From NCBI RefSeq assembly GCF_003967555.1, contig NZ_BIFS01000001.1, positions 5,208,001 through 5,272,000 on the forward strand: a stretch of DNA of 64,000 nt, given 5' to 3'. Shown here one piece after another: positions 1-8,806 of this stretch. The DNA is from Dictyobacter kobayashii (GTDB lineage: Bacteria; Chloroflexota; Ktedonobacteria; Ktedonobacterales; Ktedonobacteraceae). The notes below the pieces were generated by a model, which worked only from the letters and a program-made list of their open reading frames with translations, was not told the DNA's origin and searched no databases. Within the stretch, counting starts at the first letter, position 1; each line of letters begins with the position of its first letter. The translations under genes and the position numbers were made by a program.

Positions 1-666
1 CAGTTGCCCACGACCAGCGATGATGCCTACGGGGTGGCGCCGCTGGCCGCCAATGCCCGCTTACAATTTACTTCACCGCAGACAGGCTGGCTGACTGGCA
101 CCACCTATCATGGCACGAGCAGTCAGGGCTGGTTGTATACTACCCATGACGCTGGTAATAGCTGGCACCTGTTCACCCTTCCCAATCAAAGTGCCGCAAC
201 CTCTCTAAGTCAACCGCTTTTCTTTACCGCTCAGACCGGTCTGCTACTAGCCTCGACCACTGGCCCCGGACCCGCCTTTGCGCCAACCGCTCGGCCTTAT
301 ATCACCCACGATGGTGGAAAGAGCTGGCAACCGAGCGGTGTGAGCACGAAATTTCAACTCATGACTAATAATTTTGTGGATCTGCAGCATGCCTGGACCC
401 AGGAGGCTAATACCAGCGATCGCTTGTTTTATACGACCGCTGATGGTGGTCGGAACTGGCTTAAGCATGCTTTCCCAAGCCACTTCAATCGCTATAGCTC
501 TCTTGATTTTGTGACGGCTGATGTTGGCTGGGTAATTGCTATGAATATCAATCATCCACCTTTGCCTGAGCCTGGAGGCGGTTTGCGAAAGGGCGATGTC
601 AGCGTGCTTTTACAGACTAAAGATGGTGGTCAGAGCTGGCACGAAGTAGCGCGCATGCAGCTCTAA
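1..666 (+). CDS. Ycf48/BNR-repeat protein, C-terminal part (gene starts before window)
   Basis: The reading frame is open from the first base, so the 5' end lies outside the window. The visible 221 residues contain repeated Asp-box/BNR-type units: TTHDAGNSWH, ITHDGGKSW, TTADGGRNWL and QTKDGGQSW. These are the signature of Ycf48/Hcf136-like beta-propellers and related extracytoplasmic sialidase-fold proteins. In this kind of bacterium such proteins are usually secreted or lipid-anchored and of unknown function; no photosynthesis role is implied. A full-length paralogue with a lipobox lies at 52533-53783. The family assignment rests on the repeats, and the ligand or role is unknown. Confidence 0.8.
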   Translation, partial: QLPTTSDDAYGVAPLAANARLQFTSPQTGWLTGTTYHGTSSQGWLYTTHDAGNSWHLFTLPNQSAATSLSQPLFFTAQTGLLLASTTGPGPAFAPTARPYITHDGGKSWQPSGVSTKFQLMTNNFVDLQHAWTQEANTSDRLFYTTADGGRNWLKHAFPSHFNRYSSLDFVTADVGWVIAMNINHPPLPEPGGGLRKGDVSVLLQTKDGGQSWHEVARMQL

Positions 667-936
667 GCCTGCTGGCGGCCCGCCTCGCGGATATATCACA
701 ATTTCCTATATTCGTGGGCGGTCGTCAGAAAATACCTATATTCGTTTTAATTGGAATTCCAATTATTTTAAAGTTTATTTACATTTGCCTGTCCCTTTGT
801 TGAGAATTCTCCTCTATACTTATGTTCATAAAGGAATTCGCACCTGCTTAGATGCATGCTGCATAAAATTTGATAACTCTTTTCCTGAAGAGTATAAAAT
901 GCGAAGAGAACTCCCAATTAAGGAGATAGATAGGCC
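667..936. promoter_or_regulatory. Upstream region of the GT39 gene
   Basis: This AT-rich gap holds two direct copies of CCTATATTCGT (705-715 and 735-745) exactly 30 bp apart, followed by a perfect 16-bp palindrome AATTGGAATTCCAATT (749-764). Three helical turns between identical sites, plus a palindrome, suggest a regulator-binding region for the gene starting at 937. A Shine-Dalgarno sequence AAGGAGA lies about 10 bases before that start. The regulator is unknown. Confidence 0.45.
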
Positions 937-3249
937 ATGGCAGATATCGCTGATGCCTCGACATTATCGCCCATAGATACCACACCTCCGAAAGTGGGTA
1001 GGACAGAGATGCCGCGTTTGTGGAACCGTATCGCGCTGGGTGCGGTTTTATTGCTCTCTGTCTTTATGGACTTTTTCCAGCTTGGCCAGAATGGCTACGG
1101 CAATGCTTATTATGCCGCTGGTGTGCGCAGTATGGCGGATAGCTGGCATAATTTCTTCTTTGTTTCATTTGATCCGGGTGGCTTTGTGACCATTGATAAA
1201 CCCCCGCTTGGTTTCTGGTTGCAGACGCTCAGTACAAAGATCTTTGGTTTTACGCCGTTCAGCATTTTCTTGCCACAGGCATTGTGTGGCGTGCTGGCGG
1301 TCTGGTTGCTCTATGCATTGGTGAAGCGCCATTTTGGGCCGGTTGCTGGCCTGGTGGCAGGGCTGGCGCTGGCCGTGACGCCGATCAGCGTAGTAACCAA
1401 CCGCAATAATACGATCGATGGAACGCTGGCCCTGGTCCTGCTGCTCTCGGCCTGGGCTGTTATCCGTGCCGCGGAAAGTGGCAAGCTACGCTGGCTGCTC
1501 CTGAGCGCGGTCTTCGTGGGTATTGGTTTCAATGTGAAGATGGCCGAGGCTTACCTGGTCGTGCCTGCGCTGGGACTGACCTACCTGCTGTGCGCGCCAC
1601 GCACGATCTGGACGCGTATCTGGCACCTGGCTCTGGCCCTGTTGGTGATGCTGTTACTCTCGCTCTCCTGGGCCCTGGCGGTTGATTTAACGCCGGCTGC
1701 GCAGCGTCCCTATGTCGGCTCGACACAGGATAATTCGGAGTTGAGCCTGGCCTTTGGTTATAATGGCCTGAACCGCTTGCACATTGGTGGCAATAATGGC
1801 TTTGGTGGTGGCCGCAATCGCAATGGTTTCCCCGGTCAGACCACTCCGCGCACTGGCACCAGTCAGAATAGCACCACTTCTCAGCAGACCCCATTTCCCG
1901 GTGGTGGTAATAATGGCGGCACCGGCCGGTTTGGCAATGGCGGCACTGGCCGGTTTGGCAATGGCGGTACCGGCCGGTTTGGCAATGGCGGTACTGGTGG
2001 TGCTGGCGGCAATGGCAATGGCGCAGCTGGTCAGTTCCAGGGAGGCGCAGGCGGTTTTCAGACCGGTGCTGCGGGTCCTTTCCGCCTCTTTGGGGTGACC
2101 CTGGGTGGACAGATTGGTTGGTTGCTGCCTTTTGCGCTGGTGGCGATTATCGCCCTGGCGGTGCAGCGCCGTTTCCGCTTCCAGGTTGATCATCAGCAGT
2201 TGGCCTTGATCCTCTGGGGGATCTGGCTGTTGACGATGGCGATCTTCTTCTCGGTTGATGGCTCGTTCCATCAATATTATATGACTGAGCTGTCGCCTGG
2301 CCTGAGCGCTATGGTTGGTATTGGCGCGGTGGTAATGTGGCAGGCTTATCGCGGACGTAGCTGGAGCGGCTGGCTCTTGCCGATTGCCCTGGCCTTAACC
2401 GCGGTCGCACAATTGTATATGCTGGCCAGCTATCCCTCATGGGCCATCTGGTTAAGCCCCATCATTGGTGTCCTGACCATTCTGGGACTGATTGTCCTGG
2501 TCCTGGTACGCCTGTATCCACGCTTGAACCTGGGACTGTCGCTACCACGCCTGGCTGGCAGCGCGGTTGCCGTTGGCCTGCTAGCTTTATTGATCGCGCC
2601 AACCATCTGGTCTGGCTATTCGGTATTGCGTAATACCGAGTCGTCGGCTCCGACCGCTGGACCCAATGCCCAGGCTGATCTGGCCTTCCCGGGAGCGGGT
2701 GGCGCCGGAACTGGCACAGGTGGTAATAATGCGGCTGCCCGCGATAACCTGGGCAATGCGCAGCGGGGCGGTGGCTTTGGCTTCGGTGAGGGTGGTAACG
2801 CTGATCCTGCCCTGATCTCATACCTGGAAGCTCATCAAGGCAGCTCAAAGTTCCTGGTTGCTACCCCGAGCTCCAATACTGCCGATTCAATTATTCTGTC
2901 CACCAATAAGCCGGTGATGGCCCTGGGCGGTTTCAGCGGCGGTGATCCCATCCTGACCACCAGCGACCTACAGAATTTAATCCAGAACGGAACGGTCCGT
3001 TACTTCTGGATGTCAACTGGAACCGGGCGCGGTGGTGGTCAGTTTAATATTGATCAGGTGCCAGAGCAGTTCCGCCAATTCCTGGAGGATGCTGGCGGGT
3101 TTGGTGGATTTGGACGCCAGAATCAAGCCGCCACCTGGGTTACCGGCCACTGTAGCGTCGTACCAGCCAGTTCATGGCAAACAAGCGGCTCTACTAGCAG
3201 CCAGCAGGCAGGCAACCAGCTCTATGACTGTGCCTCTCCCCGTTCCTGA
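937..3249 (+). CDS. GT39/ArnT-like membrane glycosyltransferase with Gly/Asn-rich insert
   Basis: This 770-residue polytopic membrane protein belongs to the GT-C superfamily (PMT/ArnT type), which moves a sugar from a polyprenyl-phosphate donor to protein or lipid on the outer face of the membrane. The N-terminal part has the family layout: first helix, then an acidic extracellular loop (GQNGYGNAYYAAGVRSM and TIDKPPLGFWLQ) followed by many helices. An unusual Gly/Asn/Thr-rich linker (about residues 280-385) includes three near-identical octapeptide repeats. A second Gly-rich stretch lies near 575-625 before a soluble C-terminal domain. It resembles YkcB-type proteins of Gram-positives. The start is supported by AAGGAGA upstream. 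Sugar and acceptor cannot be read from sequence. Confidence 0.85.
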   Translation: MADIADASTLSPIDTTPPKVGRTEMPRLWNRIALGAVLLLSVFMDFFQLGQNGYGNAYYAAGVRSMADSWHNFFFVSFDPGGFVTIDKPPLGFWLQTLSTKIFGFTPFSIFLPQALCGVLAVWLLYALVKRHFGPVAGLVAGLALAVTPISVVTNRNNTIDGTLALVLLLSAWAVIRAAESGKLRWLLLSAVFVGIGFNVKMAEAYLVVPALGLTYLLCAPRTIWTRIWHLALALLVMLLLSLSWALAVDLTPAAQRPYVGSTQDNSELSLAFGYNGLNRLHIGGNNGFGGGRNRNGFPGQTTPRTGTSQNSTTSQQTPFPGGGNNGGTGRFGNGGTGRFGNGGTGRFGNGGTGGAGGNGNGAAGQFQGGAGGFQTGAAGPFRLFGVTLGGQIGWLLPFALVAIIALAVQRRFRFQVDHQQLALILWGIWLLTMAIFFSVDGSFHQYYMTELSPGLSAMVGIGAVVMWQAYRGRSWSGWLLPIALALTAVAQLYMLASYPSWAIWLSPIIGVLTILGLIVLVLVRLYPRLNLGLSLPRLAGSAVAVGLLALLIAPTIWSGYSVLRNTESSAPTAGPNAQADLAFPGAGGAGTGTGGNNAAARDNLGNAQRGGGFGFGEGGNADPALISYLEAHQGSSKFLVATPSSNTADSIILSTNKPVMALGGFSGGDPILTTSDLQNLIQNGTVRYFWMSTGTGRGGGQFNIDQVPEQFRQFLEDAGGFGGFGRQNQAATWVTGHCSVVPASSWQTSGSTSSQQAGNQLYDCASPRS
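1915..1986 (+). repeat. Three 24-bp tandem repeats inside the GT39 gene
   Basis: Three nearly identical 24-bp units starting at 1915, 1939 and 1963 encode the octapeptide GGTGRFGN. They keep the frame and lie in the low-complexity periplasmic-side linker. Copy number may vary between strains through slippage. Confidence 0.85.
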
Positions 3250-3381
3250 TTGCTAGCTGTAACCTGACTATACAAGCCGATGGAGCGGCCTATCTCATCG
3301 AGATGGGTCGCTCCATTATTTATAGCGGTAACCAACGGAGCGATTGTAATCTTTAGCACTGCATCTATCTGATGGCCACAT

Positions 3382-3708
3382 CAGGGCTTTTTGATGTTCG
3401 TCCAGAGATCACGAGCAAGCGAGAAGAAGTCCATTCTTCCAGGTGTGGAGTGCTTGGTGGGCGGCCAGAGATTACTAGCAGGCGATATTCTTTCATGTGT
3501 GGAGTGTATGTGATGGGCGGCCAGAGATTACTAGCAGGCGATATTCTTTCATGTGTGGAGTGTATGTGGTGGGCGGCCAGAGATTACTAGCAGGCGATAT
3601 TCTTTCATGTGTGGAGTGTATGTGGTGGGCGGCCGCAGCCGCCCACCACATACACTCCACACCCCCAACCCGGCGCCGCAGGCGCCAAAGAGGAAAATTA
3701 AAAAGGCC
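3382..3708. repeat. Palindromic intergenic element, family A copy 1, with tandem arm amplification
   Basis: The element starts with CAGGGCTTTTT and ends near AAAAAGGCC. It carries a perfect 25-bp-arm palindrome at 3609-3662 (loop CGCA). The left arm plus its spacer is repeated upstream in 56-bp units (starting at 3465, 3521 and 3577) after a diverged 63-bp copy at 3402. Next to the palindrome is a GC-rich mini-hairpin (GGCGCCGCAGGCGCC) shared with the copy at 24653 and, in a diverged form, with the one at 10366. No credible gene lies here; small open frames are repeat artefacts. Confidence 0.85.
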
Positions 3709-3805
3709 ACATAGCCTATGTTTATATAGAGTATGCTGCACGTTATAGTATAAGGATAATGATGTTTTTGGAATTAGTTGTTTGCATGGAAAGGATGCCA
3801 CAGCT

Positions 3806-4351
3806 ATGTTAGATTTTCCTGATGCAACTCAGATTCGTGAGTCTATGGAGACTGCGCGCTTGCTATTGCGTCGCCCCAGGATGGATGAGGCGGCGTACCT
3901 GGGAAGATTATGGCTGGATGAGCGAACACAGCGTTATCTGGGCGGCAAGCGTACACCTGAAAGCGCCGCGCAGTGTGGCCTGGATGTGGTGCGTTCCTGG
4001 CAGGAACATGGATTGGGGATGTGGGCGGTGTGCGTACGTGGGAATGAGCAGCCGATCGGGATCTGTGGGCCAGGACTATTTGAGGGCGAGCTTGAGCTAT
4101 CCTATAAGTATTTTCCGTCCTCCTGGGGACACGGCTTCGCGACCGAGGCCGCGCGGGCGATGGTGGATCATCTTTTTGAGCTCTTTACGGTGGATCACTT
4201 GCTTGGGGTGACGCAAGAGGCCAATCAAGCCTCACGGCATGTGCTGGAAAAATTAGGGATGCGCTATACACGTTCCGTCGTCAAATGGGATGCCCCCCAA
4301 TGCGTCTATGAATTGACCCGCATCGCCTGGTCCAGGCAAGCAGCTAGCTAA
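3806..4351 (+). CDS. GNAT family N-acetyltransferase
   Basis: The 181-residue protein is a GNAT acetyltransferase of the RimJ/RimL-like group, moving acetyl from acetyl-CoA to an amine. Visible signatures are ETARLLLRRPRMDEA at the N-terminus, the strand-4/P-loop region LSYKYFPSSWGHGFATEAARAM, and the C-terminal VTQEANQASRHVLEKLGMRY. The ATG at 3806 is chosen because an AAAGGA motif precedes it at normal spacing; a TTG start at 3782 is possible but less likely. A second, different GNAT gene lies 1.7 kb downstream, and the two were neighbours before the insertion sequence arrived. The substrate is unknown. Confidence 0.8.
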   Translation: MLDFPDATQIRESMETARLLLRRPRMDEAAYLGRLWLDERTQRYLGGKRTPESAAQCGLDVVRSWQEHGLGMWAVCVRGNEQPIGICGPGLFEGELELSYKYFPSSWGHGFATEAARAMVDHLFELFTVDHLLGVTQEANQASRHVLEKLGMRYTRSVVKWDAPQCVYELTRIAWSRQAAS

Positions 4352-4421
4352 AACCGCTTCTTGTATGCATGTGCTCTCTTCGCGGGTATGCATGTGCACT
4401 CTTCATATACGCTTTTTCTCG

Positions 4422-4440
4422 CCGAAATTTCGGTTATAAT
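4422..4440 (+). promoter_or_regulatory. Native promoter of the second GNAT gene, now cut off by the IS
   Basis: A perfect 12-bp dyad CCGAAATTTCGG (4422-4433) abuts a consensus -10 box TATAAT (4435-4440). Before the insertion at 4491/4492 this promoter would have been about 60 bp upstream of the GNAT start now at 6041. The dyad overlaps the spacer and is a likely repressor or activator site. Confidence 0.5.
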
Positions 4441-4491
4441 GTTAAAAATTAATATTATAATATTTAAAAAGCAAGAAAAGATTGAAACAAT

Positions 4492-6032
4492 GTAACTACT
4501 CAGTACCTTGAGAAAAGCTGGACAAAGCTGATAAACTAAGAGCATGACAGAAGAAGAAGTGAGAAATCTTCAGAAAGCCTACCGAGAGCTCAAAGAGCAA
4601 GCAGAGGCATTCAAAGAGCAAGCAGAGCAGAAAGATCGCAGGATCGAAGAGCTCGAAGGATTGCTCATAGGTGCCTTGTTGCGCATTGAAGAGCTTGAAC
4701 GGCGATTGGGAAAAGATAGTCATAATAGTAGTAAACCTCCTTCCAGTGATGGATTGGGTCGCAAACCTGGCAAACAGCGGCGCAAAAGCGGCAAGACTTC
4801 CGGTGGACAAGCCGGTCACCACGGTCATACCCTGATGCAAGCATTGACTCCTGATAGCGTCGTGCTTCATCGTCCAACGCACTGTGAAGCATGTCAGTAC
4901 CCTCTTGAGCAGGAGGCAGCTATCACCAACGAACGCCGTCAAGTCCACGATCTGCCCACGTGGCGTTTGCTGGTCGAGGAGCATTGCCGACAAGCAATCT
5001 GCTGCCCTATTGCCAGCATGTGACGCAGGCGTCTTTTCCGGCAGGCGTCGATGCTGCTGTCCAGTATGGCCCGCAGGTCCAAGCCTTGGCGGTCTATCTT
5101 TCCCACTTTCAACTGGTGCCACTGCAACGCACCTGTGAAGCTCTTGCTGATCTGTGCGGGTGTCAGTTGTCCGAAGGCACGCTGGTCCGTTGGATTGCTC
5201 AGGCAGCCAAGACCCTTGAGTCGAGCATCGAGCGGATCAAAACCTTACTGCTGGCCAGCCCCTTGCAACATGCTGACGAAACGGGGATGCGTGTCAAAGG
5301 CATCTTGCATTGGATGCATCTCAATGCGACTCCCTGGCTCACCCTGTACTCCTGGCATCGCAAACGAGGGCATCAGGCTCTGGAGCAGATTGGGATCTGG
5401 CCACACTATCAGGGCCGCTCCATGCATGATCGCTGGTCCAGCTATGATCGCTACCTCTGTACCCATAGCCTCTGCGGAGCCCACCTGCTACGCGACTGCC
5501 TGTATGTCGCCGAACAGGAGAAGCAGCCTTGGGGACAAGCCATGTTCGATCTGTTGCTGGCGATGAAGCAAGCCGCTGATCGCTGGCGCCTCCAAGGAGC
5601 GAGCGCCGTCCCCACCCCCGAACGGGAGCAGTGGCTTGCCCAGTATTTTGCCATTCTGGCCGCTGGCTTTGCCACGCATGCCGCTCAAGCCCTCCCCAGG
5701 AAGTCTGCAGCCCAAACGACAAGGACGCAAAAAACAGGAAGCCTCCAAGAATCTGCTCGATGCGCTCTTAAAGCGAGCTGATCAAGTGTTGGGTTTTCTG
5801 GAGGACCTGTCTGTGCCTTTTACCAACAATCTCGCCGAACGAGATTTACGCATGGTGAAAGTGCAGCAAAAGATTTCCGGAACCTTCCGCAGTGACGATG
5901 GAGCTACGGCTTTTTGCATCATTCGCAGCTATCTTTCAACCATGCGCAAGCAGGGGCGCTCAATGCTTGCTGCCATTGCTGCGGTTTTTGCTGGTTCTCC
6001 TTTCCCCATTGCATGGGCTACTGAGTAGTTAC
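4492..6032 (+). mobile_element. IS66-family insertion sequence, ISBst12-like, complete ends
   Basis: This 1541-bp element has 13-bp perfect terminal inverted repeats (GTAACTACTCAGT at 4492-4504 and its complement at 6020-6032). It is flanked by an exact 8-bp target duplication GAAACAAT (4484-4491 and 6033-6040). An 8-bp duplication is the hallmark of IS66-family transposition. Only a transposase gene is present, with no accessory orfA/orfB, which fits the ISBst12 subgroup. Intact ends and duplication indicate recent arrival. The right target duplication directly touches the ATG of the downstream GNAT gene. Confidence 0.93.
4544..6028 (+). pseudogene. IS66-family transposase, broken by two frameshifts
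   Basis: Together the three frames rebuild one transposase of about 494 residues. The first frame (4544-5023) gives an N-terminal coiled coil, an SSKPPSSDG motif and the start of the zinc-finger region (HCEACQYP). The second frame (to about 5690) carries ADETGMR and WSSYD, two of the catalytic acidic positions. The third frame (about 5700-6028) carries NNLAERDLRMVKVQQKISG with the catalytic Glu. The breaks fall near 5003-5012 and 5690-5700 (a CCCC run). All catalytic residues survive, so a one-base sequence error at each site would restore a full protein. As written, the element cannot make full-length transposase unless it uses programmed frameshifting. Confidence 0.88.
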
Positions 6033-6040
6033 GAAACAAT

Positions 6041-6604
6041 ATGGATGATTTTACGATACTTGAGACGAGTAGGTTGCGCTTGCGGCGCTTCAAAGATACT
6101 GACCTGGTGGACTTTATGGCTTATCGCAATGATCCTGAAGTGGCCAGGTATCAGAGTTGGGAGGGCATCAGCGAGGCTAAGGCGCGGGCATTTTTGCGTG
6201 AGCAGCAGGATCTTCTGCCGGGTGTACCCGGGATAGGGATGCAGATCGCGATCGAGCATAAAGAGAGCAGGGCGTTGCTGGGCGATTGCTATTTTAAGCT
6301 GGATGCCCAGGAGCCGTGGCAGGCTGAGCTTGGCTATAGCCTGGCGCGTGCCTATCAGGGGCAGGGCTATGCCACTGAGGCGCTCACCGGTTGGCTGAAT
6401 TATGCCTTTCAGACATTCAACCTGCACCGTGTCATCGCAATTACCGATTGCGAGAACAGCGCCTCTGTCGCCCTGCTGGAGCGCCTGGGCCTGCGCCGTG
6501 AAGGCCATTTTATCCAGAACATCTGGTTTAAAGGGAAATGGGGCGACGAATACCTCTATGCGATCCTGCGCGAAGAATGGTTACAATTAAGTATGAAGCA
6601 ATGA
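6041..6604 (+). CDS. GNAT family N-acetyltransferase, RimJ/RimL type
   Basis: The 187-residue protein is a ribosomal-protein-type or small-molecule GNAT acetyltransferase: TSRLRLRRFKDTDLVDFMAY at the N-terminus, the acetyl-CoA pyrophosphate loop ELGYSLARAYQGQGYATEAL, and ENSASVALLERLGLRREGHF. The frame is intact, but the IS66 element inserted 8 bp upstream of the ATG. That removes the native ribosome-binding region and promoter (now at 4422-4440). The IS end supplies no evident Shine-Dalgarno sequence, so expression may be lost or depend on outward reading from the IS. The gene converges on the GH32 operon across a strong terminator. Confidence 0.82.
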   Translation: MDDFTILETSRLRLRRFKDTDLVDFMAYRNDPEVARYQSWEGISEAKARAFLREQQDLLPGVPGIGMQIAIEHKESRALLGDCYFKLDAQEPWQAELGYSLARAYQGQGYATEALTGWLNYAFQTFNLHRVIAITDCENSASVALLERLGLRREGHFIQNIWFKGKWGDEYLYAILREEWLQLSMKQ

Positions 6605-6622
6605 ACAAAAAGCAATCATAAA

Positions 6623-6672
6623 AACAATGCAGGCTCTCCGTCTTTGGGGAAGGACGGAGAGCCTGCATTGTT
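6623..6672. terminator. Bidirectional hairpin terminator
   Basis: Perfect 20-bp arms (6623-6642 and 6653-6672) with a 10-base loop sit between the convergent GNAT and GH32 genes, touching the GH32 stop codon. Confidence 0.75.
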
Positions 6673-8042
6673 CAATTCCAGACCGAGGCCAGTTCCCAGG
6701 CGTCCAGGCGATGGAGGGTGGTTTCTCCGTCGGTGGCAAAGATGCTCAGGTTGAGTTGCTGCGGCGCCGAATGGTAGAAGCGTTCGGTCAGGCAGGACCG
6801 GCCATCGATGAATATTTCCAGGACCGAGCCGTCGAGGAAGATGTGCAGGGCGTGGCGGCCAGGGGCAAGCGGGCAGCGCTCAGGCTGTTGCGCACTCTTC
6901 CCCTCTTTGCTCGATGCTCAGCTCTGTCGCTTGCAGGTTGATACGGATACCTTCCTGTGGATAGGCGCTATCCTGAATCTCCAGGCCGCAGCTGGTTGCC
7001 GCGTTGCTTTCGATCTCCAGTATTATTTCCAGGGCATTGGTGGACAGCTGGTTAATTACCGTGCGTTGGCCTGTGACCGCTTGTGGGGCGACGGTGAGGT
7101 GGCGCCGGCGCAATTGGGTGAGCTCTGCGGCCGGCTCGATCTTGAGTGTGTCGTCTGGTTGTAGTGAGAGGATGCGTGGCAGCGACATGGCCCCGGCCCA
7201 GCCGGCGGCCTGTAATGCCTCATCAGGGCGTCCCTCGCGCAGCCAACCGAACATCACGCGTCTCCCCTGCTCATCGCGCATCGACTGTGGAGCATAGAAG
7301 TGTTTGCCCCCATCCAGGATGCCCTGGCTCTCGGGTGTGAAGGTAAAGTTCTTATAAGTCCCGATAAAATAGTAGACCAGGCCAGAGGGGATCGATGAGA
7401 TGGTCAGGACATGTTTATCCCGAGTGGGAATAAGTCAGGACATTCCCACATGGTGCCTGTCTCGTCCTTGTTGCCGACGCACAAAGGCTGTAGATATTCC
7501 CAGGTAAGCAGGTCCACTGAGCGGTAGAGCAGGGCGGCGCCGCCAACACCTTTGAAGCCTGAGCCAATGACCTGGTACCACAGCTCGCTTTCCTGCCAGA
7601 CACAGTGGTCGCGAAACTCAACGATATCCAGGCCCGCCGGCCAGTCCGCCACGACGGGATTGCCGGGATGTTTTTGCCAGGTGAGCAGGTCATCAGAACC
7701 GGTGGCGATGCATGGCAGCTGACGACCATGCGCATTGCCGCTATAAACCAGTGTGGGTGTGCCATTGTTATTGACCAGGCAGCCAGACCAGCAACCATCC
7801 TCATCGGGCCCACCCTCCGTAGGGGATAGGGCGATAGGCAGATGGGTCCAGTGGAGCAGGTCCGGGCTCATGGCATGTCCCCAATGGATCTTGTCCGAGA
7901 GGGGGCCAGATGGATTATATTGGTAGAAGAGGTGATAGTTGCCTTTCCATTGTACCAGCCCATTTGGATCATTCATCCAGTTGGAGGGTGATTGAAAATG
8001 GTAGGCGGTCCGCTGATGGTCGTTACTATGTTTGTGCTGCAT
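6672..8042 (-). pseudogene. GH32 glycoside hydrolase (invertase/levanase-like), two frameshifts
   Basis: The rebuilt protein of about 456 residues is a GH32 beta-fructosidase, which cleaves sucrose or fructans. The nucleophile motif WMNDPNG (Asp25), an RDH variant of the RDP motif (144-146) and the acid/base ECPD (Glu200) are all present in the first frame (8042 to about 7420). The frame then breaks where GGG replaces an expected GGGG. The middle (SMRDEQGRRVMFGWLREGRP) and the C-terminal beta-sandwich (LDGSVLEIFIDGRSCLTERF) continue in other frames, with a second break near 6885. No secretion signal is seen, so the enzyme would be cytoplasmic. It follows the response regulator by 25 bp and is probably in the same operon. 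Every domain is retained, so the breaks may be sequence errors. Confidence 0.85.
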
Positions 8043-8067
8043 TACATCATCCTTGAAATCAATCGAA

Positions 8068-8799
8068 CTATAAATATGGTTCGGCTGCAATCAGGCCGTG
8101 ATGGATGGCGAAGCGCACCAGGTGTGTAATATCGTGGAGCCCTAGTTTATCCATCACGTTGGCGCGGTGGGCCTGGACCGTCTTGATGCTGATCACCAGC
8201 ATATCGGCGATCTCCTGATTGGTCTTGCCTTCCGCGACGTATTTGAGCACCTCAACTTCACGCGGTGTCAGTACATCGAGGGCATGGCCCAGGGAGGAAT
8301 TTTTCTCTTTACCGCTCTTCTGGCTGTTGATGTATGCATAGGACTGATTGTGGGTCGAGATGTATGCTCGAATCAAGGTTTTGGCCAGGCCGGGATAAAG
8401 ATAGGCTCCTCCTTGTGCTAGTGTACGAACGGCTGTACTCAGTTCTGTCGGGGCCGCCTTCTTAACCAGGTAGCCTGCGGCGCCGATGCGCAGGGCCTGC
8501 AGGAAGTATTCTTCACTCTCGTGCATCGTCAGGATCAGCACCTGGACGCCCGGATGGAGCTTGCGGATACGCTGGCAGGCCTCCAGTCCATCCATCTCGG
8601 CCATGCTGATATCCATGATCACCACGTCGGGTGCATGCTCACTTGTCTGCTCAATGGCCTCGCGCCCGTTGCGCGCCTCTCCGACGACCTGCATGTCAGG
8701 TTGAGCCTCGAAGAGTAGCTTGAGACCCTGCCGCAACAGATCATGATCATCGGCCAGGAGGATGCGAATCTTCTCCTGCGTTGTCTTCTCCCCAGACAT
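8068..8799 (-). CDS. NarL/FixJ-family response regulator
   Basis: The 243-residue protein has a receiver domain (acidic pair in RILLADDHD, phospho-acceptor Asp63 in VVIMDISM, Lys in LVKKAAP) and a LuxR-type helix-turn-helix ([28 protein letters not shown], spread over about residues 175-240). It is a DNA-binding output protein phosphorylated by the histidine kinase encoded just upstream with a 7-bp gap. A Gln/Ser/Lys-rich linker joins the domains. Likely targets include its own operon and the adjacent GH32 gene. A purine-rich AAAGGA lies upstream of the start. Confidence 0.92.
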   Translation of the reverse strand: MSGEKTTQEKIRILLADDHDLLRQGLKLLFEAQPDMQVVGEARNGREAIEQTSEHAPDVVIMDISMAEMDGLEACQRIRKLHPGVQVLILTMHESEEYFLQALRIGAAGYLVKKAAPTELSTAVRTLAQGGAYLYPGLAKTLIRAYISTHNQSYAYINSQKSGKEKNSSLGHALDVLTPREVEVLKYVAEGKTNQEIADMLVISIKTVQAHRANVMDKLGLHDITHLVRFAIHHGLIAAEPYL

Positions 8800-8806
8800 A
8801 ATCTTA

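Noticed and set aside
785-976. Small frame overlapping the GT39 start
   Set aside because: It overlaps the well-supported ribosome-binding site and start of the glycosyltransferase gene and is in another frame.
1784-2098. Ala/Val-rich frame inside the GT39 gene
   Set aside because: It is a shadow of the Gly-rich repeat region in another frame.
3402-3640. CRISPR-like direct repeats
   Set aside because: The 56-bp units repeat both arm and spacer identically and abut each other, ending in a palindrome arm. There are no variable spacers and no cas genes.
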